NCBI GenBank assembly: GCA_002480525.1
Contig: DLCH01000075.1
Coordinates: 62,001-126,000, forward strand
Direction of reading: 5' to 3'
From: Gammaproteobacteria bacterium UBA7803
GTDB taxonomy: Bacteria > Pseudomonadota > Gammaproteobacteria > Pseudomonadales > Azotimanducaceae
Length of the DNA stretch: 64,000 bases
Shown: positions 8,395 to 18,852 of the stretch, piece by piece
Layout of the letters: every line of letters begins with the position of its first letter
How positions within the stretch are numbered: the first letter of the stretch is position 1
The notes under the pieces: model-generated
Database searches by the model: none
What the model saw: the letters and a program-made list of their open reading frames with translations, nothing else
Told to the model about the DNA's origin: nothing
Translations under genes and position numbers: made by a program

Positions 8395-9495
8395 ATGGCC
8401 GACGACACCGACCCGCTGCTGGATGCCGTCACGACGCTGGTGCCGCCGCTGCTCACGGCGCTGGAAGCCCTGGCCGGGGCCGGCCGTCACCTGCATCCGC
8501 CGGAGCTGGCCGAGCTGGTCGCCGGCGTCGCCCGCTACGAGCCGCCGTTGCGCCAGGGCCTGGCGGTCTTCGAGCAGGCGCCTTGGCCCGCCCATCTGCA
8601 GGACTTCCGCGGCGCCGTCACGGCCGCTGCGAATCATGCGCTGGCCGCCTTCGAAGGCCTGGAGGCGAGCCTGGCGCGGAGCAATCCGGTGCTGGGCGCC
8701 TACCGGGCCCTCGGCCGCCTGACCCTGGCGGTGGAGGCGCTGTATCCGGTGGCCTTCATGCTGCCGCCGGTGAACCGGTTCTACCTGTGCGATCCCCAGC
8801 GCGGCGACGAGGCCTTTCAGGCGTCGCTGCTGGGCGCCGACCCGGCCCGTCAGGACACCGGCGTCATGCACGCCGGCAACGGCCCGCGGGAACGCGGCGG
8901 CTTCTCCCTGTACGTGCCGGAAAACCTCGACGACCTGCCCGGGCCCGTGCCGCTGGTGGTGGCGCTCCACGGCGGCAGCGGCCACGGCCGCACGTTCCTC
9001 TGGTCCTGGCTGCGCGAGGCCCGCAGCCGCGGCGCCATCGTCGTCGCGCCCACCTCCCGGGGCGACACCTGGGATCTGATGTCCCCGGAAGCCGACTCGG
9101 CGAACCTGCGGGCCATGGTCGAGCACGTGCGCTCGATGTGGGCCGTGGACGCCGGGCGGATCCTGCTCACCGGCATGTCCGACGGCGGTACCTTCAGCTA
9201 CCTGGCCGGCCTCGCCGGCGACGGCCCGTTCACCCACCTCGCGCCGATCTCGGCGACCTTCCATCCCATGCTGCTCGAACTGGCCGACGGCGACCGGCTG
9301 GCCGGCCTGCCGGTCTACCTGGTGCACGGGGCGCTGGACTGGATGTTTCCGGTGGACACGGCCAGGCTGGCGCGGGATGCGCTCACCGCCGCCGGCGCGC
9401 GGGTCACCTACCGGGAGATCGACGATCTGAGCCACACCTACCCGCGGGAGGAGAGCGTGCGGATCCTCGACTGGCTGAAGGCCCCGCCGCCGTAG
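8395..9495 (+). CDS. Alpha/beta-hydrolase (phospholipase/carboxylesterase or PHB-depolymerase-like)
   Basis: Protein of 366 residues with an N-terminal helical region (1-170) and a C-terminal alpha/beta-hydrolase domain. The oxyanion-type ALHGGSGHG precedes the nucleophile elbow GMSDGG (S262); D about 316 in HGALDWMF and H347 in DLSHTY complete a plausible triad. This arrangement fits the esterase/phospholipase and extracellular PHB-depolymerase-like families, but there is no signal peptide, so it is likely cytosolic. The ATG at 8395 is chosen because upstream codons lack family-like sequence. It diverges from the norQD group. Confidence 0.8.
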   Translation: MADDTDPLLDAVTTLVPPLLTALEALAGAGRHLHPPELAELVAGVARYEPPLRQGLAVFEQAPWPAHLQDFRGAVTAAANHALAAFEGLEASLARSNPVLGAYRALGRLTLAVEALYPVAFMLPPVNRFYLCDPQRGDEAFQASLLGADPARQDTGVMHAGNGPRERGGFSLYVPENLDDLPGPVPLVVALHGGSGHGRTFLWSWLREARSRGAIVVAPTSRGDTWDLMSPEADSANLRAMVEHVRSMWAVDAGRILLTGMSDGGTFSYLAGLAGDGPFTHLAPISATFHPMLLELADGDRLAGLPVYLVHGALDWMFPVDTARLARDALTAAGARVTYREIDDLSHTYPREESVRILDWLKAPPP

Positions 9496-9516
9496 ACCGG
9501 CACGGCGGCGGGCGGT

Positions 9517-10635
9517 TCAGACCGCCAGGGCCGGCCCCATCAGGCTCTCGAAGTTGCGCCGGTAGAAGCGCTCGCGATCGTCCGACGCGGCGTCGCGCAG
9601 GGTGGTCTCGAAGCGCTTCACCGGATTGCGGCCGCCCTCGACGTGGGGATAGTCCGAGGAGAACAGCGGAATGTCCGGCCCCGCCTCCCGCAGGATCCAG
9701 CCCACGTCCTCGGCGGGGTAGGGGGTGGCCCGCACCTGACGCCGCACGTAGTCCGACGGCTTCAGCGACAGCGCCTGCAGGCGCTCCTCCATCTTCACGA
9801 AGGCGGCATGGGCGCTGTCGAGATAGCGCATCCAGCCCGGCAGCCAGGACGCGCCCTGCTCGATCACGCCGAACATCAGCGTCGGGTGCCGCTCGAGGAT
9901 GCCGTCGATGATCAGCGTCGCCAGGGTCTGCATCACCGGCGTGGGAATCGCCATGTAGTCGACGCTGCGGAAGTTCTCGGCGCCGCCGTGAAAGTCCGGC
10001 GGAATCGGCAGACCGTTCTGGAAGTACATCGGGTCCAGCAGCTCGCCGCCGCCGCCGACGTGGAACAGGATCGGCAGCCCGGCTTCCTCGGCGGCCGCCC
10101 ACACCGGAAACAGGCCGGTGTGGCTCGGCGAGTGGGTGCGCGGGCACTGGGACGGCACCAGCAGGCCGGCGAAGCCGTCGCGGATCGCCGCCTCGGCGGT
10201 CCGCCGGGCGCGGTCGAAGTCGGCCAGGGGCACGTACGCCGTGGCCAGCAGGCGCCGGTCGACGCTGCAGAAGTCCAGCATGGCCCGGTTGTGGGCCTCG
10301 GCCACGCCGTAGATCAGGTCCAGGTCGGTACTGTGCTTCTCCAGCTCGGCCATGTGGCCGTTGACGAAGGTGTTGAACACGAGCTGGCTGGCGACGCCGA
10401 TCAGATCCAGGGCCGCGGGCCGGTCCTCCTTCAGCAGGGCGCCGGTCGCCGCCCAGTTCTTGCGCAGCATGATTTCCTCGGCGTCCCGGGCCCGGTAGTC
10501 CGGGTCCTGCTGCTTCGCCATCACCGCGTCGAGCTCGTCCGCCGAGGTGGCGACCCGGGCGGTGCCGTCGAGGCCGAGGATGTGATCCTTCACGCTGGAC
10601 GTGGCGAAGGCCGCCAGGAACTCGGCGGTCTCCAT
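9517..10635 (-). CDS. Amidohydrolase-2 family metal-dependent hydrolase, N terminus apparently frameshifted
   Basis: TIM-barrel amidohydrolase of the ACMSD/gamma-resorcylate decarboxylase branch. The N-terminal ADAHIME metal motif, the internal FHVGGGG, and the late FSSDYPHVEGGRNP motif with the acidic metal ligand are all present, so the catalytic core looks intact. From the ATG at 10635 it has 372 codons, but this start lies inside the DAHIME motif itself, so the first metal ligands would be lost. Family members begin upstream with a sequence like that of a 26-codon frame at 10646-10726. One base difference would join the two: either a frameshift mutation or a sequencing error. The substrate is unknown. 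Confidence 0.8.
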   Translation of the reverse strand: METAEFLAAFATSSVKDHILGLDGTARVATSADELDAVMAKQQDPDYRARDAEEIMLRKNWAATGALLKEDRPAALDLIGVASQLVFNTFVNGHMAELEKHSTDLDLIYGVAEAHNRAMLDFCSVDRRLLATAYVPLADFDRARRTAEAAIRDGFAGLLVPSQCPRTHSPSHTGLFPVWAAAEEAGLPILFHVGGGGELLDPMYFQNGLPIPPDFHGGAENFRSVDYMAIPTPVMQTLATLIIDGILERHPTLMFGVIEQGASWLPGWMRYLDSAHAAFVKMEERLQALSLKPSDYVRRQVRATPYPAEDVGWILREAGPDIPLFSSDYPHVEGGRNPVKRFETTLRDAASDDRERFYRRNFESLMGPALAV

Positions 10636-10645
10636 GATGTGGGCG

Positions 10646-10726
10646 TCAGCGGCCGAACTCCGTTTCGGCTTGGCGCTCGCAGAGCGAGCGCACGTCGTGG
10701 ACGACGCCCTGGTCGATGTAGGGCAT
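10646..10726 (-). pseudogene. Out-of-frame N-terminal fragment of the amidohydrolase
   Basis: The ATG at 10726 has a strong GGGGGAG ribosome site 7 bp upstream and opens MPYIDQGVVHDV..., ending with TGA after 26 codons. N-termini of the type MPYxxGxVxHDA are common in amidohydrolase-2 proteins immediately before the D-A-H metal motif. The next frame continues with ADAHIMETAEFL. I read this as the real start of the neighbouring gene separated by a +1/-1 shift near 10646. Confidence 0.5.
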
Positions 10727-10786
10727 GGTGGCGCTCCCCCCGGTTGGCCTGACGCCGATGGTACCACCGCGCCGGGACGCGGGCGT

Positions 10787-11791
10787 TCAGCCCGGCGCCA
10801 GCTCGGCGATCTGGGCGCGGCGCACCTCGGCGGGAAAGTAGGTGAAGGTGTTCATGGCGTAGGTCACCCGGTCCTCCACCGTCACGTAGTAGTCCTCGAG
10901 TTGCTCGACGTGGCGCAGCCGCGGCACCAGGCCCTGGTTGTTGGCGATCTGGATGGACAGGCCGGGCCGGGCGTTCATTTCCAGCAGCAGCGGCCCCCGG
11001 CTCTCGTCGATGACCATGTCGCAGCCCATGTAGCCGAGGCTGGTGACCTCGTAGCAGCGCGCCGCCAGGATCAGCATCTGCCGCCAGTCGGGGATCTCGA
11101 GGCCGTTCAGGTCCGCGCCGGTGTCCGGGTGGCGGTCGATCAGCCGGTTGTTCTGCACGGCGGCGACGGAGCGGCCGGTGCCGATGTCGATGCCCACCCC
11201 GACGGCGCCCTGGTGCAGATTCGCCTTGCCGTCGGAGGCGTGGGTGGCGAGCCGCAGCATGCCCATCACGGGATAGCCGCGGAACACCACGATGCGGATG
11301 TCCGGCACGCCCTCGTGGGACACCGAGCGGAACAGCGGGCTCACCTTCACCAGGCTCTCGATGATGGCGACGTCCTGCTTGCCGCCGAGGGAGTGCAGCC
11401 CGCTCAGGATGTTGGTGACGTGCCGCTTGACGTCGTTCAGGGCGATGCGGGCGCCGCTGCTCTTCACGAACTGGTCGCCGTCCCGGCCGACGATCACCAG
11501 GATGCCCTTGCCGCCGCTGCCCTGGGCCGGCTTGATGACGAACTCCTCGAGATTGGCGATCTCCCGTTCGATCACCTCGATCTCGTGCTGGGTGCGCACC
11601 ACGTGCAGCAGATCCGGCACGTTCAACCGGGCCTTCTGGGCCACCAGCTTGGTCTTCAGCTTGTCGTCCACCAGCGGGTAGCGGCTGCGGTCGTTGTAGC
11701 GGGCGATGTAGCCGATGTTGCGCCGGTTCATGCCCAGCACGCCGCGGCGGGCCAGGGCCCAGGGCGAGATCCAGGCTTTGCGGGAGAACAT
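10787..11791 (-). CDS. Alpha-L-glutamate ligase-like ATP-grasp protein (RimK relative)
   Basis: Cytosolic ATP-grasp ligase of 334 residues. A glycine loop PAQGSGGKG, a conserved GVPDIRIVVFRG and the metal-binding LLEMNARPGLSIQIAN define the family annotated as alpha-L-glutamate ligase-like (TIGR02291). The ATG at 11791 shares one base with the preceding stop (TGATG), so it is coupled to the 7TM transglutaminase gene. Enzymes of this type probably add amino acids to an unknown peptide or small molecule. It is distinct from the true RimK at 2375-3280. Last gene of the three-gene module; the amidohydrolase follows 60 bp later. Confidence 0.88.
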   Translation of the reverse strand: MFSRKAWISPWALARRGVLGMNRRNIGYIARYNDRSRYPLVDDKLKTKLVAQKARLNVPDLLHVVRTQHEIEVIEREIANLEEFVIKPAQGSGGKGILVIVGRDGDQFVKSSGARIALNDVKRHVTNILSGLHSLGGKQDVAIIESLVKVSPLFRSVSHEGVPDIRIVVFRGYPVMGMLRLATHASDGKANLHQGAVGVGIDIGTGRSVAAVQNNRLIDRHPDTGADLNGLEIPDWRQMLILAARCYEVTSLGYMGCDMVIDESRGPLLLEMNARPGLSIQIANNQGLVPRLRHVEQLEDYYVTVEDRVTYAMNTFTYFPAEVRRAQIAELAPG

Positions 11792-13287
11792 CACCGGTTG
11801 AACACCGCGAACCGGTGCAGCTCCAGCAGGCGGTAGCCCGTGTAGCGGCCGAGCAGCATGATCAGCGCCAGAACGCACAGGTTCAGCTCGGGAAAGTTGA
11901 ATGCCAGATGGCGGATGAGCTGCTGGTCCATCATCAGGAACGCGATCACCGCCACCAGCAGGCTGCCGCCCCCCTGGATCACCACTTCCCTGGGGCCCTG
12001 CTCCTCCCAGGTGATCGACATGCGCTCGATGGTCCAGGCCAGGATGATCATCGGGAAGAAGGTGATGGTCAGGCCGCCCATGACGCCGAACTGGTAACTC
12101 AGCAGGGTGACCAGGGTCATGATGCCGATGACGATCACCACCAGCGTGGCGATCCGTGAGACCAGCAGCAGGTTCAGCGACGACAGATACGAGCGGATCA
12201 TCAGGCCGAAGGCCACCACCCCGACGAAGCTCACCACGCCGGGCACCAGCTCGGTCTGCAGGAACGCCAGCGCGATCAGCACGGGCATGAAGGTCCCCGA
12301 GGTCTTGAGCCCCACGAGGATGCGCATCACCACCACCATCAGCGCGCCCACCGGCAGCAGCATGATGAGCTTGAACATGCCCTGCTCGGCGATCGGCAGG
12401 TTGTACAGGGAGATGTCGAAGCCCGGCGCGCTCTCGTCCATCAGGGCCGTCGCCGGCCGGCTCTGGCTGATGATGCTGAACGACACGCGGCTGCGGGAGC
12501 CGCCGAGCACTTCCAGCACCGCCGGGCTGGAGGTCTGCCACAGCAGCAGCCGGTCGTCGTCGACCATGCCGGTGGCGGGATCGAACAGCCGCCAGACGTT
12601 GTCGTCCCACACCTGCACCAGGTCACGCAGGCCCTGGCGCCGCCGGCCGTCCTCGAGCTCGAGCACCTGCACGGTGCGGGCCGGCACCTCGGCGGCGTTG
12701 AGCAGGCTGGCCATCAGCTCCGGCGGCGAGTAGCGGTCGAGCAGCAGGCTCAGGTTCTGGTTGGCGGTGGCCCGGTTCATTTCCAGGGAGAGCTGCTGGG
12801 CCAGGGAGGCCGGGTCCGCCGACACGGGAATCACCGACTGCAGGAGCTGCAGCGCCGCGGTCTGGTAGGGCTCGTCCCAGGTCTGCAGGGCCGGGTCCCC
12901 CGCGGGCGCCGGTTCGATGTGATAGTCCGGGTCCTCGACCAGGTCCAGCTTGTAGAACAGCACCTGCTCGCCCCGGGCGACGCGCTTGGTCCAGTGGGCG
13001 CGCCGCTGCTGACCCTGGGTGGAGACCTCGAAGCCGAAGCCCGAGGAGGCGCTGGATTCGCTGTCCGAGAGCAGCCGGAAGCCGGACTGCTCCGGCGGCA
13101 GGGTGAGGTACACCTGGGTCGAGCCGCCCTGGGCCAGGTACTCGACCCGGGCCTCCACCTGCCACACGGTCTGCTGGGCGCCCGGTAGAAAGGGGATGTG
13201 GTAGCTCTGATGCCGGTAGGCCGCCGTGCCGACGCCGGCGGCGAACAGGGCGATCACGAAGAACAGGAACGGTCCGCGCTGAGTCAT
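11791..13287 (-). CDS. Inactive transglutaminase-fold protein fused to seven transmembrane helices
   Basis: Membrane protein of 498 residues. A single TM helix (about 9-25) is followed by a periplasmic domain (about 30-290) with a degenerate transglutaminase fold. It contains TVQVLELEDGRRRQGLRDLVQVW and YSPPELMASLLNAAEVPART, where the catalytic Cys-His-Asp triad is not evident. Seven hydrophobic segments follow from about 305 to the C terminus. This is the UUP1/7TM_transglut architecture described from comparative genomics of amidoligases. It starts 10 bp after the retropepsin-like lipoprotein gene and overlaps the ligase by one base. Role unknown; it could receive or export the ligase product. 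Confidence 0.88.
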   Translation of the reverse strand: MTQRGPFLFFVIALFAAGVGTAAYRHQSYHIPFLPGAQQTVWQVEARVEYLAQGGSTQVYLTLPPEQSGFRLLSDSESSASSGFGFEVSTQGQQRRAHWTKRVARGEQVLFYKLDLVEDPDYHIEPAPAGDPALQTWDEPYQTAALQLLQSVIPVSADPASLAQQLSLEMNRATANQNLSLLLDRYSPPELMASLLNAAEVPARTVQVLELEDGRRRQGLRDLVQVWDDNVWRLFDPATGMVDDDRLLLWQTSSPAVLEVLGGSRSRVSFSIISQSRPATALMDESAPGFDISLYNLPIAEQGMFKLIMLLPVGALMVVVMRILVGLKTSGTFMPVLIALAFLQTELVPGVVSFVGVVAFGLMIRSYLSSLNLLLVSRIATLVVIVIGIMTLVTLLSYQFGVMGGLTITFFPMIILAWTIERMSITWEEQGPREVVIQGGGSLLVAVIAFLMMDQQLIRHLAFNFPELNLCVLALIMLLGRYTGYRLLELHRFAVFNR

Positions 13288-13297
13288 GGAAACCCGG

Positions 13298-14107
13298 CTA
13301 TTCCGGCGCCCGGAACGCTGGCTGCACGTGGTGCCTGGCCACGTCGACCAGCGCCACGTCGGTGAGGAAATTGCGGCCCAGGCGCAGCGGCTCGTCGCCG
13401 TCGAGCTCGGTCAGCACCACTTCGACCTGCTCGCGCACGTCGCCGATCTGCACGCGCAGGTCCACGGCCGGGCGCCGTCCGGCGGCGCCGGACACGCCGG
13501 GCAGCCGCACGTAGCGCTTCAGGGCCCGCTCGATGGTGGCGGTCTGATCCTCCAGCACGAGATCGAAGCGGACCCACTTGCTGCCGTCCCGTTCGAACTC
13601 GACCACCTCGGCCACGTCCAGGGCGCTCGAGTCGGAACCGGGATCGATGCGGGCCTCGAGGAACGCCTCGGGCGGCGCCAGCCAGACCCGCTCGACCTGA
13701 CCGAGCACCAGCTTGTCGCCGCTGACCACCACCCGCTGGGCGTCCGGGCCGGGTTCGCACTGGGCGTTGACGGTGGCCGCGGCCGGCGGCTCGGGACACA
13801 GCGACTCGAGCCGGCCCGGCAGCTCGTCGAGACCGGCCCGCAGGGTGGCGAGGCTCTCCTCGAGGGCGCGGGACGCCTCGAGACTGCGTTCCCGCTCGGC
13901 GTCGCGCTCCGCCAGGGTGCCCCGCAGCATGGCGAGCTCGGTCTGAACCAGGCGCAGACGCATCTCCAGATCCGCCATGCCATCCGGCGGTTCCGGGTCG
14001 CTCTGCGGCAGGGTGGTGCAGCCTGCGGCGGCCGTCAGGGCAGCCGCGCACAGCCAGCGATGCGCGCGGAACCCGCGCCGTCCCCCCATGATCGTCGTTA
14101 TTGTCAT
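13298..14107 (-). CDS. Retropepsin-like (RimB/DUF785 family) lipoprotein with coiled coil
   Basis: Protein of 269 residues: a signal peptide with lipobox ending A-A-G-C (C29), a coiled-coil region (about 45-95, rich in LEMRLRLV, LAERDAERER and LATLRAGL heptads), then a PF05618 domain (120-269). In place of the usual catalytic D-T-G-A it has D-P-G-S (RIDPGSDSSALD), while the second conserved element LGRNFLTDVALVDV is kept. It may therefore be a binding module rather than a protease. It is the first gene of the amidoligase module. The start could also be 14089. Confidence 0.82.
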   Translation of the reverse strand: MTITTIMGGRRGFRAHRWLCAAALTAAAGCTTLPQSDPEPPDGMADLEMRLRLVQTELAMLRGTLAERDAERERSLEASRALEESLATLRAGLDELPGRLESLCPEPPAAATVNAQCEPGPDAQRVVVSGDKLVLGQVERVWLAPPEAFLEARIDPGSDSSALDVAEVVEFERDGSKWVRFDLVLEDQTATIERALKRYVRLPGVSGAAGRRPAVDLRVQIGDVREQVEVVLTELDGDEPLRLGRNFLTDVALVDVARHHVQPAFRAPE

Positions 14108-14112
14108 TGATA

Positions 14113-14160
14113 TCTGGTGTCCACCAGAGAACGACCAAGTCTAATGATCGCCCAATGGGC
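14113..14160. promoter_or_regulatory. Two short palindromes in the divergent promoter region
   Basis: TCTGGTG-TC-CACCAGA at 14113-14128 and GCCCA-A-TGGGC at 14150-14160. They lie just upstream of the lipoprotein gene and of the LexA-controlled promoter. Either could be an operator or an mRNA hairpin; I recognise no regulator. Confidence 0.35.
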
Positions 14161-14189
14161 TTGATACTGTATACATGTACAGTTATCGT
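14161..14189 (+). promoter_or_regulatory. SOS promoter with LexA box
   Basis: A textbook LexA box TACTGTATACATGTACAGTT (14165-14184), CTGT-N8-ACAG, lies exactly between a -35 like TTGATA (14161-14166) and, 17 bp on, a -10 like TATCGT (14184-14189). Transcription would start near 14196, directed into the radical SAM gene. LexA binding would block the promoter until DNA damage. Confidence 0.85.
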
Positions 14190-14297
14190 TCCGGCATGCG
14201 GAAACGCGGCTTTCAGTCCCCCGGATTCGACGATCACGCCCCCGCCCGGTCCGCGGCCGGCGACGATCAGCCACGGACACCGGGCAGCGGCTCCGCA

Positions 14298-14381
14298 ATG
14301 AAGAGCAGCGGCCCCGTGATGAAGAGCAGCGGCCCCGCGATGAAGAGCAGCGGCTCTGCCATCAAAGGCCGGGGCGCCACC
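14298..14381 (+). repeat. 21-bp tandem repeat at the radical SAM gene start
   Basis: Three near-perfect 21-bp copies (14298, 14319, 14340), each starting ATGAAGAGCAGCGG, and a degraded fourth at 14361. In frame they encode M-K-S-S-G-P/S-V/A. Each copy supplies an ATG, so copy number changes would add or remove potential start codons without shifting the frame. Confidence 0.85.
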
Positions 14382-15419
14382 AGCAACCGGGCCAGCCGGT
14401 TCCTCGCGGTTCACAGCGTCGCCGAAGCGGACGGCTGGTCGGCGCCGCAGGATCCGGACGACGCCCGCAGCGGCCCGGCGACGGAGCTGTACGCCGACCG
14501 CACCCGCACGCTCATCACCCGCAACCAGTCGCCGGACATTCCGTTCGACCGCTCGATCAATCCGTACAAAGGCTGCGAGCACGGCTGCGTGTACTGCTTC
14601 GCGCGGCCCACCCACGCCTACCTCGACCTCTCCCCCGGCATCGATTTCGAGACGCGCATCTTCTACAAGACCGGCGTCCGCGAGGCGTTGACCGCCGAGC
14701 TTGGCAAGCCCGGCTATCGCTGCGCCACCATCGCCATGGGCACCAACACGGATCCCTACCAGCCGGCGGAAGCGGAGCGGCGCGTCACCCGGACGATTCT
14801 CGAAGTGCTGCTGGAGCACCGCCATCCGGTCAGCATCGTCACCAAGGGCCGGCTGGTGCTGCGCGACCTCGACCTGCTCACCGAGCTGGCCGGGCTCGGG
14901 CTCGCGCGGGTCGCGGTGAGCGTCACGACCCTGGACGACGTCCTCAAGGGGCGGCTGGAGCCCCGTGCCAGCGCCTCCGCGGCCCGGCTGAAGATGATCC
15001 GCGAGCTGTCGGCGGCAGGCGTCCCCACCGGCGTGATGGTGGCGCCGGTGATTCCGTTCGTGAACGACCAGGAGATCGAGGCCATTCTGGCCGCCGTGGC
15101 CGAGGCGGGCGCCACGGACGCGGGCTACATCCTGCTGCGGCTGCCGCTGGAGGTGAGGGCGCTGTTCGAGGAATGGCTGGAGGCCCACTATCCGCTGAAG
15201 GCCCGGCGGGTGATGGGCGCGATACAGCAGATGCGCGGCGGCAAGGCCTACGACAGCGCCTGGGGCGAGCGCATGCGCGGCAGCGGCGCCATGGCGGAAC
15301 TCATCGGCCGCCGGTTCGCCGCGGCGGCGCGGCGTCACGGGCTGACCACCGGCGACCGCCGGCCCCTGCGGACGGACCTGTTCCGGCCGCCCGGGTACCG
15401 CCAGCTCGGCCTGTTCTGA
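14298..15419 (+). CDS. PA0069-family radical SAM protein (spore-photoproduct-lyase-like), SOS controlled
   Basis: Radical SAM enzyme related to spore photoproduct lyase and the archaeal/bacterial Rv2578c-like group. The iron-sulfur motif CEHGCVYC follows the conserved NPYKGCEHGC context, with RPTHAY after it and the family opening KGRGATSN before it. The likely transcription start near 14196 rules out the ATG at 14175, which sits inside the LexA box. I use 14298, but an ATG in either following repeat copy (14319, 14340) is equally possible. P. aeruginosa PA0069 is, to my knowledge, also in the LexA regulon, which fits a DNA-damage role. The substrate is unproven. Confidence 0.88.
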   Translation: MKSSGPVMKSSGPAMKSSGSAIKGRGATSNRASRFLAVHSVAEADGWSAPQDPDDARSGPATELYADRTRTLITRNQSPDIPFDRSINPYKGCEHGCVYCFARPTHAYLDLSPGIDFETRIFYKTGVREALTAELGKPGYRCATIAMGTNTDPYQPAEAERRVTRTILEVLLEHRHPVSIVTKGRLVLRDLDLLTELAGLGLARVAVSVTTLDDVLKGRLEPRASASAARLKMIRELSAAGVPTGVMVAPVIPFVNDQEIEAILAAVAEAGATDAGYILLRLPLEVRALFEEWLEAHYPLKARRVMGAIQQMRGGKAYDSAWGERMRGSGAMAELIGRRFAAAARRHGLTTGDRRPLRTDLFRPPGYRQLGLF

Positions 15420-15497
15420 GCCCGCGGCCGGCCGCGGCTTTGACCGCGGCGGGCGTATCGGCAAGCATACGGCTCTTTCCGATCCTGCGAGCCGCCC

Positions 15498-15761
15498 GTG
15501 ACCCAGGCCGTCGATTTTCAGCATCGCCACAAGTCCTTCCAGATCCGCCTCGCCGACGACGGCGCGCTGGAGCTCTATCTCGACAACTGTCTGCGCAAGC
15601 GCCGTCCCAGGGGCGAGCGGGAGCCCCAGTACGTCTGGACCAACGTGGAGCTCGAGTGGGAGGAGCACCACTACGTGGAGGCGCGCTACTGGGCCAGCAC
15701 GGGGGCGCTGCGCGTCGACGTAAACGGCGAACCCGTTCTCGAACGGCACCTGTCGGCCTGA
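15498..15761 (+). CDS. Conserved small protein of unknown function (87 residues)
   Basis: Opens with GTG at 15498. The protein is soluble, charged, with no signal or membrane segment; tryptophan and tyrosine are frequent in the second half (YVWTNVELEWEEHHYVEARYWASTGALRVDVNG broken here as two clusters around residues 45-70). The pattern suggests a small beta-sheet domain. I do not recognise a family. It sits between the radical SAM gene and the hybrid kinase, 78 bp after the former, and could belong to either transcript. Confidence 0.6.
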   Translation: MTQAVDFQHRHKSFQIRLADDGALELYLDNCLRKRRPRGEREPQYVWTNVELEWEEHHYVEARYWASTGALRVDVNGEPVLERHLSA

Positions 15762-15784
15762 CCGCCGGCGTCTATTCTTAGGCA

Positions 15785-15810
15785 ATGAGAATCGCGATCG
15801 CGCAGTACCG

Positions 15811-15814
<4 letters not shown>
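15785..15814 (+). other. Nine-codon leader frame overlapping the kinase start
   Basis: ATG at 15785 encodes MRIAIAQYR and its TGA overlaps the GTG start of the kinase gene as GTGA. The coupling geometry is that of real gene pairs in this genome, so it could be a leader that sets kinase translation. It could also be chance. Confidence 0.3.
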
Positions 15815-18753
<2,939 letters not shown>

Positions 18754-18852
18754 CCGCCTCCGGCGCGGGATCCGCCACCCGGTTCTCCACGGCGTGCAGA
18801 CGCCCGGGTGCGGTATCATCGAGCCGTCATCGGGCCTGCCCTGGAGAACGCC

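Noticed and set aside
14175..14297. Radical SAM start at 14175 or 14196
   Set aside because: The first lies inside the LexA box and the second at the expected transcription start, so neither could be translated from this promoter.
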